Notes: generated by a model from the letters alone, not told the origin. DNA of 64,000 nucleotides from CBDCVD01 sp965224015 (GCA_965224015.1 OZ245032.1:2852001-2916000), one strand, 5' to 3'. Shown: positions 46,668 through 54,840, numbered from the stretch's first letter. Translations and numbers: made by a program.

Positions 46668-46993
46668 GGCAGAATATGAAGAATGTAATGATTATCGATG
46701 GTGCAATAAATTGTGCGTATGATTTGTTTCAGGCAACCGATGAAGAATTCAAGATACTGTTTCCAGATGATGGCCAGGATATTTCCTTCATTGAAGAATT
46801 GCCTGACAATCACGGTGTAGTTTCGTGTTTGAAGAAACTTTGAGGAAGGCCAATTCGCAAATCTCAAGTTTCTGGAATTCATGGAACTCTTTTTTTCGAT
46901 TTGCTTGATAAAAGCGAATTTTATCCCAACAGAATGGACGCAGATTTGGACTTTAAGGGCAGAGCGCACTCTGTGAAGCAGCTCTTAGATTAA
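46664..46993 (+). pseudogene. Immunity-like gene with in-frame TGA
   Basis: Frame from ATG 46664: MRQNMKNVMIIDGAINCAYD ... GVVSCLKKL, then TGA (46841-46843), then the same frame continues GRPIRKSQVSGIHGTLFFDL to TAA at 46991-46993. The two halves read as one protein of about 109 residues whose stop probably replaced a Trp (TGG) or Arg/Gly codon. The GIHGTLFF segment is of a type seen in immunity proteins, by recollection only. AT-rich. Confidence 0.55.
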
Positions 46994-47050
46994 TGTGATA
47001 TCCTTTCATTCTTATGAGCAGATAACACTACAAAATTATGAAAGACACCT

Positions 47051-47347
47051 ATGCCGAAAGCAGCACGGATTGGCGATATTGGTTCGGGCCATGCCTGCCA
47101 TTTTCCGCCCACACCGATTATCGAAGGAAGTCCAACAGTAAAAGTTGACGAAAGACCCGCGGCGCGTGTGGGCGATGCGCTCTTGCCGCATCCTTGTCCC
47201 GTTTGTCCGCAACCGCCGCATCCTCGATCTATTTCCAGCGGCTCTTCTATTGTGAAAATTGATGGTAAACCGGCCGCCCGTATTGGCGATTCAGTTGACT
47301 ATGGCGGTAATATCACAACTGGATCTTCAGTTGTAGCGATTGATTGA
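47051..47347 (+). CDS. PAAR-domain protein
   Basis: 98 residues: MPKAARIGDIGSGHACHFPP ... VKVDERPAARVGDALLPHPC ... SSGSSIVKIDGKPAARIGDS ... TTGSSVVAID. The three repeats of the PAAR fold and the zinc-binding histidines and cysteines are present. PAAR proteins cap the VgrG spike and deliver RHS toxins through type VI secretion or related systems. Its 3' end is fused to the next RHS fragment, whose open frame starts within the last codons. Confidence 0.9.
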   Translation: MPKAARIGDIGSGHACHFPPTPIIEGSPTVKVDERPAARVGDALLPHPCPVCPQPPHPRSISSGSSIVKIDGKPAARIGDSVDYGGNITTGSSVVAID

Positions 47348-48455
47348 GGCCCGCCGTAACGATGGTGGGCGCACTACTTACGCCTATGACAAGTCGGGCC
47401 TGATTACCGAGGAGATCGTTTTTGCCCCCGGCGCCAAAGAGGATGAGGGCGATGCTGTTACCTTTGAGTACAACAATCGCGGGCTGCTTGAGAAAATCGA
47501 AAACGCCAACTCGATCATTCAATTTGAATACGATGCCAACGGCCGGATTATCGCCGAGATAACCAACGGCCACCGTATCGAGAGTGATTACGATTGCTGT
47601 GGTTCTCGTATTGAGCGGCGGACTTTTTCCCTTACGCGTGAGGCGGAGCCGGACGATCTGTTGGGCATTTCCGATGGGTTAAAGGCCCTTGCCGGGATGC
47701 GCGGCGAGGTTTCGAGCCCCACCCTTGGTCCTCAGCTTCAACTGACACAATATTTGTACGATCCCCTCGGCGCATTGCAGCAGATCACCATCGGCGAGCG
47801 CACGCCACTCATCTTCACACACGATGATCTGGGCCGGGAGACGCGACGCGAGAGTGCTGTCGGTTTTCGTCTCTCGCAAGCGCACGACAAGATCGGCCAG
47901 CTTACCCGCCAATGGGCGGACGCCGAAACCGGCCTTTACTACAACCGCTTTCGATACTATGATGCCAGGGCCGCGCAATACATCTCACCCGATCCGATTG
48001 GTCTGGGAGGAGGGCTCAGATCGCAAGGGTATGTAAATAATCCGAGTTATTGGACAGATCCTTTAGGGCTCGCGAAATCTCCTGCATCTATGCCCTCAAT
48101 ACCGGGATTTCAGCGACACCATATTATTCCATGGGACTTTCACGACCATCCCGCTATACGACGTGCTGGAAACCTGTTTAACATGGGTGGAGTGCAAAAT
48201 ATCATGTATCTACCCGAATGCGTGGGGCTTGGTGGTCAAACGTCTTCGCCAAAAACGGCAGGAACTCATAGAGGAAACACGACGGAGCATCGCGACTACT
48301 CTGATGAAATGGAAGGTAATTTAGATACAATCTTTCGCCGAAATATGAGTAGGAAGTGCACAGCAAGAGCAATTAGAAAATTAGCCCTCAAGTATAGAAC
48401 TTTGCTTGGTACAGGAGCAAAGCGGTTAGGTAAACACGGCGCAAAGTGTAAATAA
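47340..48455 (+). CDS. RHS core fragment with AHH-type nuclease tip (copy 2)
   Basis: The frame opens at TTG 47340 inside the PAAR stop region and reads IEARRNDGGRTTYAYDKSGL to the end of the AHH nuclease, 371 residues, without the frameshift of copy 1. RHS repeats lead to FRYYDARAAQYISPDPIGL and then the toxin with RHHIIPWDF and HRGNTTEHRDYSDEM. The core lacks the HLGTPRELISE segment; it jumps from DKIGQLTRQ to WADAETGLYY. There is no N-terminal shell or delivery region, so it is a displaced tip unless recombined. Confidence 0.85.
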   Translation: MIEARRNDGGRTTYAYDKSGLITEEIVFAPGAKEDEGDAVTFEYNNRGLLEKIENANSIIQFEYDANGRIIAEITNGHRIESDYDCCGSRIERRTFSLTREAEPDDLLGISDGLKALAGMRGEVSSPTLGPQLQLTQYLYDPLGALQQITIGERTPLIFTHDDLGRETRRESAVGFRLSQAHDKIGQLTRQWADAETGLYYNRFRYYDARAAQYISPDPIGLGGGLRSQGYVNNPSYWTDPLGLAKSPASMPSIPGFQRHHIIPWDFHDHPAIRRAGNLFNMGGVQNIMYLPECVGLGGQTSSPKTAGTHRGNTTEHRDYSDEMEGNLDTIFRRNMSRKCTARAIRKLALKYRTLLGTGAKRLGKHGAKCK

Positions 48456-48468
48456 AACAGGATTAACT

Positions 48469-49116
48469 ATGAAAAAATACTATAGAATTCTCCCACATGA
48501 AACCCATCCATCTGACTGTCTAGTGCCAAAGGATTACAATAGCTATGAAAGCACTCATGGAACCAGGATAGACCCTAAATTCAATGCCGAAGGCGCGGCA
48601 GAGTTTTACGTGTCTGATATTGAATTATTTCCATATTCATCGTTTGTCGGCCTGGATTACGTTGAGACAGTTTTTCATTCTTTATTCAGCGATAAATTTA
48701 GAAAATTATTTTTAGATAATCATTGCGATGATATTGAATTTACAAAATGTTCTATATATTATAATAATGTGGAATTAAATAATTATTTTGATTCAGAAAA
48801 ATTAATTTACTATATTGGAAAAATCAAGACCACAGTATATATGGTTGACAAAGATCATAGTCCAATTGATTTTTGGCCACATCTAAGAAAATTTAAAATA
48901 GAAGATTATGTAATTCGCAAAAAACCGAACAGAAAATTCTGGATTGCGTTGGACAACGATTCACGCAGGGAAATTTGTTCACAACAATTCGTAGATATTT
49001 GTCGTGAAAACATGATTACCGTCGATTTTTTTGAACACCCTTGTGCGTTTGACTTAACGCCGGTTCGCGATCGTTCTCCAGGCGGGTCGAACGCAGGCGA
49101 GCGATACCTTCCTTAA
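48469..49116 (+). CDS. Candidate immunity protein for the AHH nuclease (copy 2)
   Basis: 215 residues, the same translated sequence as 42723-43370. It lies 13 bp after the toxin and ends by running into the next RHS fragment in the same way. The identity of the two copies implies recent duplication or gene conversion. Confidence 0.75.
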   Translation: MKKYYRILPHETHPSDCLVPKDYNSYESTHGTRIDPKFNAEGAAEFYVSDIELFPYSSFVGLDYVETVFHSLFSDKFRKLFLDNHCDDIEFTKCSIYYNNVELNNYFDSEKLIYYIGKIKTTVYMVDKDHSPIDFWPHLRKFKIEDYVIRKKPNRKFWIALDNDSRREICSQQFVDICRENMITVDFFEHPCAFDLTPVRDRSPGGSNAGERYLP

Positions 49117-49355
49117 CTGGCAATCCTCGAAGGGCGGGCGTGTGGAGGAGGCGCGCGGCAGCCGTGGCGAGCGCATCCGCCTCGCCTATGATACCCGCGG
49201 CCGCGTGATCGAGCGCAAGGTTGAGCGGAATGGCTTCCGGCCTCAGCGTTACGTCTTCACCTGGGATGGTCGCGACCGGCTTGTTGCGGCGCTCACGCCG
49301 CAGGGGCACATAGTGGACCTATGCGTACGATGCGCTGGGCCGGCGCCTTGCCAGG

Positions 49356-50384
49356 GTGCAACATGCCCGCGCTGCCAACGACAAGAACGACAAGGATGGC
49401 CATATCGGCGAGTGGCAGGAGATCGGCCGCGCGGACTATCTGTGGGACGGCGATGTTATCCTTAAAGAAAGCCTCTCCAACGACACCGGCGAGATCGTTC
49501 GCGAAACGGCCTGGCACTTTGAGCCGGACAGCTTTGTGCCCCTGGCGCGTGAGGAGGCTGGCCATCTCAGCTACGTCGTGACCGATCATCTGGGCACACC
49601 GCGCGAATTGATATCTGAGGCTGGAGAGCTCGTTTGGGCGGCGGAATACACGACCTGGGGGGAGGTTCGCCGCTTGTGGCAGGCGGAGAATGACGACGAT
49701 GGCCCGCCCGGCTCCGGCGGCTTTCAGGGCTATGATGCAGATGGACAGCCGGTGTACGGCACGCGGCCTGGCAGTTCGCCTCAAGGGGACCCGGGAGGCG
49801 GCGGCGGGTTGGTCAGTGGTAATCTGGCGCTCAAGGCATCTGATGATCCCGATCCCTACCACTGCCCCATTCGCTTTCAGGGCCAATGGGCGGACGCCGA
49901 AACCGGCCTTTACTACAACCGCTTTCGATACTATGATGCCGGATCGAGCCAATACCTGAGTCCTGATCCTATTGGGCTGTGGGGCGGGATACAGATACAG
50001 GGATATGTGCCAGGACCCAGTAGTTGGGTTGATCCACTTGGATTAAATTGCGCGACATGGCTGCAAAACATTCATAAAAATACAAAAAATTTTCACGCCA
50101 CTATGCAGAAGTATGATCCAATATTAGATGCTATGGGCGGGCATAAAAGTTTTCGTTCTGGTCGATTAAAATACACAAAGCCTGGAGGACACTACGAAAA
50201 ATTGAGAAATTTTCAGCGAGGAATAATAAAAGATCTTGTGAAATTTGCACGTCACAACTGTTACAAGTGTGCATCTCTCAACGATATGAGGAAAATTGCT
50301 GCAGGAGGCAGAGTAGTTAACAAACCAGTCGAGGTTCCTCCTGGAATATCACCAATAAGATTACCCACTGGACAAAGTCTTTGA
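49356..50384 (+). CDS. Displaced RHS tip cassette 4 with unknown toxin
   Basis: An upstream piece of the same core (49066-49310) is in another frame because of one extra T at 49311 (GGCACATAGTGG against GGCACAAGTGG in sister copies). From 49356 the frame holds the RHS core to FRYYDAGSSQYLSPDPIGLW, then a C-terminal domain after DPLGL: NCATWLQNIHKNTKNFHATM ... GGHYEKLRNFQRGIIKDLVK ... NCYKCASLNDMRKIAAGG. I do not recognise the activity. The domain is AT-rich and basic, as toxin tips often are. Confidence 0.75.
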   Translation: MQHARAANDKNDKDGHIGEWQEIGRADYLWDGDVILKESLSNDTGEIVRETAWHFEPDSFVPLAREEAGHLSYVVTDHLGTPRELISEAGELVWAAEYTTWGEVRRLWQAENDDDGPPGSGGFQGYDADGQPVYGTRPGSSPQGDPGGGGGLVSGNLALKASDDPDPYHCPIRFQGQWADAETGLYYNRFRYYDAGSSQYLSPDPIGLWGGIQIQGYVPGPSSWVDPLGLNCATWLQNIHKNTKNFHATMQKYDPILDAMGGHKSFRSGRLKYTKPGGHYEKLRNFQRGIIKDLVKFARHNCYKCASLNDMRKIAAGGRVVNKPVEVPPGISPIRLPTGQSL

Positions 50385-50385
50385 G

Positions 50386-50814
50386 TTGGATACTCACCCA
50401 GAATTTAATTTTATGGAGTTGTTTATGGATTGGAAAGAAAGAGCGAAATTAAATTTCCCACAAATTTTTTGTTGTGACCCTGAAGAAATTGATACCCCAC
50501 TTATTTTTTGGATGAGTATGGTTGATCTATTGAATGACGCAATTAAAAATAATGATATCAAATTATGTGAAGCAATATTTAATGAGATGCGATATTATTT
50601 AGATGTAGGAAATACAGACGACAATCCTTCTTATGATTATTATACGTCTGTAGTTATTGGGTTTATAGAGCAATTACTGAGTATTCGCGGAGTTGAGCAT
50701 TATATTGCAAAGCACATTAGTAAAGGCGAGTTATTAGATTTAAGGGAGAGCTTCACTCGTTACGGTTACGGAAAGAAATTCAATAAAATACTATCCTATA
50801 TTGATTTAATTTAG
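50386..50814 (+). CDS. Candidate immunity protein, cassette 4
   Basis: Up to 142 residues; TTG 50386 starts directly after the toxin stop, but ATG 50413 or 50425 (MDWKERAKLNFPQIFCCDPE) may be used. AT-rich. The C-terminal part (DYYTSVVIGFIEQLLSIRGV) is of a kind seen in small helical immunity-type proteins. No family recognised with certainty. Confidence 0.65.
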   Translation: MDTHPEFNFMELFMDWKERAKLNFPQIFCCDPEEIDTPLIFWMSMVDLLNDAIKNNDIKLCEAIFNEMRYYLDVGNTDDNPSYDYYTSVVIGFIEQLLSIRGVEHYIAKHISKGELLDLRESFTRYGYGKKFNKILSYIDLI

Positions 50815-50909
50815 TTATAATATTCACAAGCTGGATTCACATTTCAAGTGCCGCACCTTGGTTTTCGATTTTTTTGAACACCCTTGCGCGTTTAACTTAA
50901 CGCCGATTC

Positions 50910-52268
50910 GTGATCGTTCTCCAGGCGGGCCGAGCGCAGCCCAGCGATACCTTCCTTAACTGGCAATCCTCGAAGGGCGGGCGTGTGGAGGAGGCGCGCG
51001 GCAGCCGTGGCGAGCGCATCCGCCTCGCCTATGATACCCGCGGCCGCGTGATCGAGCGCAAGGTTGAGCGGAATGGCTTCCGGCCTCAGCGTTACGTCTT
51101 CACCTGGGATGGTCGCGACCGGCTTGTTGCGGCGCTCACGCCGCAGGGGCACAAGTGGACCTATGCGTACGATGCGCTGGGCCGGCGCCTTGCCAGGGTG
51201 CAACACGCCCGCGCTGCCAACGACAAGAACGACAAGGATGGCCATATCGGCGAGTGGCAGGAGATCGGCCGCGCAGACTATCTGTGGGACGGCGATGTTA
51301 TCCTTAAAGAAAGCCTCTCCAACGACACCGGCGAGATCTTTCGCGAAACGGCCTGGCACTTTGAGCCGGACAGCTTTGTGCCCCTGGCGCGTGAGGAGGC
51401 CGGCCATCTCAGCTACGTCGTGACCGATCATCTGGGCACACCGCGCGAATTGATATCTGAGGCTGGAGAGCTCGTTTGGGCGGCGGAATATACGACCTGG
51501 GGGGAAGTTCGCCGCTTGTGGCAGGCGGAGAATGACGACGATGGCCCGCCCGGCTCCGGCGGCTTTCAGGGCTATGGTGCAGATGGACAGCCGGTGTACG
51601 GCACGCGGCCTGGCAGTTCGCCTCGAGGGGACCCGGGAGGTGGCGGCGGGTTGGTCAGCGGTAATCTGGCGCTAAAGGCATCTGATGATCCCGATCCCTA
51701 CCACTGCCCCATTCGCTTTCAGGGCCAATGGGCGGACGCCGAAACCGGCCTTTACGACAATCGCTTTCGATACTATGATCCCAGGGCCGCGCAATACATC
51801 TCACCCGATCCGATTGGTCTGGAGGGAGGTGTTAGGGCCAATGGTTATGTTGAGCATCCAAGCAACTGGATTGATCCATATGGGTTGAATAAAAACCTAG
51901 GCGGTGTTGTATCTGAATTCGGACTGTATAAAATATGGATAAATGGAAAATTTGCTAAAGTTGGTATTGCAGATATGGGCAGAAAGACAAAATCTTCAGG
52001 CTTACCGACGAGGCTACACCAGCAAATTCGCAAACTGCAGAAATGCTATGGAGCGACCAATGTCAGATATCTCTTTGGGAGTTTAGGTCGCATGAATAAA
52101 AAATGCGCTCTAGCAATAGAGCAAGCAGAAATTGCAAAAGAAACCCTGAAAGGAGGCGGAAATATTCCAAGTGGAAACTCCAAGTCCTATTTAGGGCCAG
52201 GTAAAAAAACCCTGGCGGATCCATGTTTGGACGGTAGCATGCCTGGTGGCACTTTTTATGGAGGATAG
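50910..52268 (+). CDS. Displaced RHS tip cassette 5, possible GIY-YIG/URI-type toxin
   Basis: 452 residues from a GTG without a clear ribosome site. The core ERIRLAYDTRGRVIERKVER to FRYYDPRAAQYISPDPIGLE is intact. The tip after DPYGL reads GLYKIWINGKFAKVGIADMG ... GLPTRLHQQIRKLQKCYGAT ... ALAIEQAEIAKETL. The YKI-GKFAKVGIAD strand pair followed by an Arg-containing helix and a later Glu resembles URI/GIY-YIG nuclease tips, but this is a judgement by eye. It begins after the shared junction TTTTTTTGAACACCCTTG. Confidence 0.75.
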   Translation: MIVLQAGRAQPSDTFLNWQSSKGGRVEEARGSRGERIRLAYDTRGRVIERKVERNGFRPQRYVFTWDGRDRLVAALTPQGHKWTYAYDALGRRLARVQHARAANDKNDKDGHIGEWQEIGRADYLWDGDVILKESLSNDTGEIFRETAWHFEPDSFVPLAREEAGHLSYVVTDHLGTPRELISEAGELVWAAEYTTWGEVRRLWQAENDDDGPPGSGGFQGYGADGQPVYGTRPGSSPRGDPGGGGGLVSGNLALKASDDPDPYHCPIRFQGQWADAETGLYDNRFRYYDPRAAQYISPDPIGLEGGVRANGYVEHPSNWIDPYGLNKNLGGVVSEFGLYKIWINGKFAKVGIADMGRKTKSSGLPTRLHQQIRKLQKCYGATNVRYLFGSLGRMNKKCALAIEQAEIAKETLKGGGNIPSGNSKSYLGPGKKTLADPCLDGSMPGGTFYGG

Positions 52269-52271
52269 GGA

Positions 52272-52607
52272 GTGAATAAGTACAATATACCAGAATCAAT
52301 TGAAAAATATATTCAAGAAAATGAATTTTGGGAGAAAACATTAGATAATATAGAGCTACTAATTGAAAAAACAAAATACAAAGGAAATAACATTCTCTCT
52401 TTTCAGTTATCGATCTCTATTGAGAAAAATGGTTTCGATGTTGAGAAAGAGTTATTAAACTATATCAGTGCCAGAGACGCTGATTTAATAAAGCGAATCC
52501 GGACAGATTCTGAAAGCGCAGCGTGCGTGATTTGGACAGGGAACCAGAGAGTGTTCGAAACTCTAGTCGATCACTCACTCGAATATATGATGAGTTCTGC
52601 TGATTGA
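52272..52607 (+). CDS. Candidate immunity protein, cassette 5
   Basis: 111 residues from GTG 52272, 3 bp after the toxin stop: MNKYNIPESIEKYIQENEFW ... SFQLSISIEKNGFDVEKELL. AT-rich, acidic. The position immediately after a toxin tip suggests immunity; I recognise no family. Confidence 0.65.
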   Translation: MNKYNIPESIEKYIQENEFWEKTLDNIELLIEKTKYKGNNILSFQLSISIEKNGFDVEKELLNYISARDADLIKRIRTDSESAACVIWTGNQRVFETLVDHSLEYMMSSAD

Positions 52608-52620
52608 AGATAGCTTTGCG

Positions 52621-53841
52621 TTGTGCCTATCCATAGTGAGGATCAACCACGATGAGGTCCGGCAGCGCGGCAACCGAGACGAGCGCATTCGCCTCGCCTA
52701 TGATACCCGCGGCCGCGTGATCGAGCGCAAGGTTGAGCGGAATGGCTTCCGGCCTCAGCGTTACGTCTTCACCTGGGATGGTCGCGACCGGCTTGTTGCG
52801 GCGCTCACGCCGCAGGGGCACAAGTGGACCTATGTGTACGATGCGCTGGGCCGGCGCCTTGCCAGGGTGCAACACGCCCGCCCGGCCAACGACAAGGATG
52901 GCCATATCGGCGAGTGGCAGGAGATCGGCCGCGCGGACTATCTGTGGGACGGCGATGTTATCCTTAAAGAAAGCCTCTCCAACGACACCGGCGAGATCGT
53001 TCGCGAAACGGCCTGGCACTTTGAGCCGGACAGCTTTGTGCCCCTGGCGCGTGAGGAGGCCGGCCATCTCAGCTACGTCGTGACCGATCATCTGGGCACA
53101 CCGCGCGAATTGATGTCTGAGGCTGGAGAGCTCGTTTGGGCGGCGGAATACACGACCTGGGGGGAAGTTCGCCGCTTGTGGCAGGCGGAGAATGACGACG
53201 ATGGCCCGCCCGGCTCCGGCGGCTTTCAGGGCTATGATGCAGATGGACAGCCGGTGTACGGCATGCGGCCTGGCAGTTCGCCTCGAGGGGACCCGGGAGG
53301 TGGCGGCGGGTTGGTCAGCGGTAATCTGGCGCTAAAGGCATCTGATGATCCCGATCCCTACCACTGCCCCATTCGCTTTCAGGGCCAATGGGCGGACGCC
53401 GAAACCGGCCTTTACTACAACCGCTTTCGATACTATGATGCCGGATCGAGCCAATACCTGAGTCCTGATCCTATTGGGCTGTGGGGCGGTTTGTGCCCCC
53501 ACGGCCATGTGGAGTATCCCACGGGCTGGATTGACCCCTTCGGCCTGGTGAAGAAAAAATGCTGCTGTGAGGGAAGAACCTACATCAAATATACCGGGAG
53601 AGACGCGACAACCAATTTACCTTATCATGGCTATGCTAGCGCTCCGGGGCAGATGGAAGGAAGGAAAGTATTGAGACGCCGTTATAGTAACAACTTTGAT
53701 AGGTTTGTAAGAACGCCCGACGTAAATTATGAGGGTTCGCGCAAAGGCATTGCCCGCGGTATGGAACATATCCATTTTGAGTGTGATGGAAGTTTGCCGA
53801 AGACTGCCAACGCGCAAAATCTAGAGCGTATCAGGTTTTAA
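52621..53841 (+). CDS. Displaced RHS tip cassette 6, toxin cut by a C repeat
   Basis: The RHS core is intact from about 52667 (DERIRLAYDTRGRV) to FRYYDAGSSQYLSPDPIGLW; the start is only the edge of the open frame. The tip after DPFGL reads KKKCCCEGRTYIKYTGRDAT ... HGYASAPGQMEGRKVLRRRY ... GSRKGIARGMEHIHFECDGS and ends within the C repeat that begins at 53821 (last residues NLERIRF are repeat-encoded). The toxin has therefore lost its end and any immunity gene. Activity unknown. Confidence 0.75.
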   Translation: MCLSIVRINHDEVRQRGNRDERIRLAYDTRGRVIERKVERNGFRPQRYVFTWDGRDRLVAALTPQGHKWTYVYDALGRRLARVQHARPANDKDGHIGEWQEIGRADYLWDGDVILKESLSNDTGEIVRETAWHFEPDSFVPLAREEAGHLSYVVTDHLGTPRELMSEAGELVWAAEYTTWGEVRRLWQAENDDDGPPGSGGFQGYDADGQPVYGMRPGSSPRGDPGGGGGLVSGNLALKASDDPDPYHCPIRFQGQWADAETGLYYNRFRYYDAGSSQYLSPDPIGLWGGLCPHGHVEYPTGWIDPFGLVKKKCCCEGRTYIKYTGRDATTNLPYHGYASAPGQMEGRKVLRRRYSNNFDRFVRTPDVNYEGSRKGIARGMEHIHFECDGSLPKTANAQNLERIRF

Positions 53842-54096
53842 TAGAACCATTCTGACGGAGCGATTTTGTGACAAGGCCAAGTAAAGTCTCGCTGGACATA
53901 GTGGACTATTTTCAAGAGACTTTGCGCCGGCATTGGTGCAAAAGCGCCCGTCCCTTCGGGTTTGCGATTGGCGGGTGCCCATGCTCAAGCCGATCTCATG
54001 AGATGGACCCACATCGCATATCGATCGGCTCAAACGTGGGAATCACCTCGCCAATCGAGAAACAGAATTGATTCTATTAAGACCTGACACGCTCTA
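53821..54096. repeat. C-type element, 276 bp, simplest form
   Basis: The 26-bp terminal inverted repeats (CTAGAGCGTATCAGGTTTTAATAGAA and the complement of TTCTATTAAGACCTGACACGCTCTAG, shown in parts) enclose a non-coding centre with its own palindromic parts. No A or B unit is nested in it, so it shows the basic C element. It truncates RHS cassette 6 and marks the right edge of the island, 80 bp before the Smr gene. Confidence 0.8.
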
Positions 54097-54175
54097 GTCG
54101 ACCCCAGGAACAAGAGCGGCCAGAAATATCGGGATGCAGCAAAAGAATACATGAAAAAATATATGGGAGAAGATT

Positions 54176-54589
54176 GTGGAGAAAACTAAAACGCGCCCCG
54201 GCCTGGAGGGAAGACAAGGGCAACCACAGGCCCTTGCGCGGCGAACCAAACGCCGTCTGTCGCGCGACCACATTCCCATTGATGCGACTTTGGATTTGCA
54301 CGGGCTGACCCAACATAAGGCGCATCGGGCATTGGAACGCTTTATTGCCGATGCGGCGCAGCGCCGGTTGCGCCACGTTCTAATTGTTACCGGCAAGGGC
54401 CTACGGTACCCTGGGGCCAACATGGATGGTTATGAAAGCTACGCGGAGGGCCGTGGGGTTCTGCGTCGCAATGTGCCCAAGTGGTTGCGAGAGCCAGGTC
54501 TTGCGCATTTTATTAACGGCATTAGCGAGGCTGGAGCGCGCCACGGCGGGCAAGGCGCGCTTTATGTCAAAATCAAACGCCGACGCTAG
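54176..54589 (+). CDS. Smr-domain protein
   Basis: 137 residues from GTG 54176. The Smr domain is clear: TLDLHGLTQHKAHRALERFI, then HVLIVTGKGL and GVLRRNVPKWLREPGLAHFI, ending ARHGGQGALYVKIKRRR. Alphaproteobacterial members are usually longer (about 170-200) and start with a helix like LWEKV. Here that helix (NIWEKIVEKTKTRPG) is encoded upstream of the GTG, in frame with an ATG at 54134 but separated from it by a TGA (54152-54154). The N-terminus therefore looks damaged by the island junction. Smr domains act as nucleases in MutS2; the role of the stand-alone protein is unclear. Confidence 0.85.
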   Translation: MEKTKTRPGLEGRQGQPQALARRTKRRLSRDHIPIDATLDLHGLTQHKAHRALERFIADAAQRRLRHVLIVTGKGLRYPGANMDGYESYAEGRGVLRRNVPKWLREPGLAHFINGISEAGARHGGQGALYVKIKRRR

Positions 54590-54840
54590 ATCGGCATGGG
54601 TTTCGCTGTACCCGTTTTGCCAGGGGTAATACCAGCGGTATGGGCTTTATGTACACGCCGGCTAGTGTACTGCTTTGATAACGCAACTCTTTGACGCTAA
54701 TACATGAGTCATTGGCAAGGGCCCCTGGTATAAAGCAAAACCCATAAAGCTGATCGCCCTGAAATCCATAGCAAAATGCGAGAAAAATACGAGAGTGCCC
54801 ATGGTTCCAATCAAACGCATTTTGCTCTAATGCATGAGCC
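54590..54840. repeat. A repeat plus B repeat upstream of tesB
   Basis: A-type unit 54630-54732 (TACCAGCGGTATGGGCTTTA ... CCCTGGTATA) sits inside a B-like frame: GGCATGGGTTTCGCTGTACC before it and AAACCCATAAAGCTGATCGCC ... ATAGCAAAATGCG ... CGCATTTTGCT after it (54735-54828). So the A unit appears to have inserted into a B element. A further A-like end (CCCTTGATATAATAG) is at 54850-54865. Confidence 0.7.

Noticed and set aside
37784..54154. Recoding of TGA or TAG (several in-frame stops in protein-like sequence)
   Set aside because: TGA and TAG end many intact genes here (soxA, soxG, sdaA, ychF, valS), and the interrupted frames are accessory or adjacent to insertions. Ordinary decay explains them.
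37200..54600. Prophage as the origin of the accessory island
   Set aside because: No integrase, terminase, capsid or tail genes; only RHS, PAAR, IS and small immunity-like genes.
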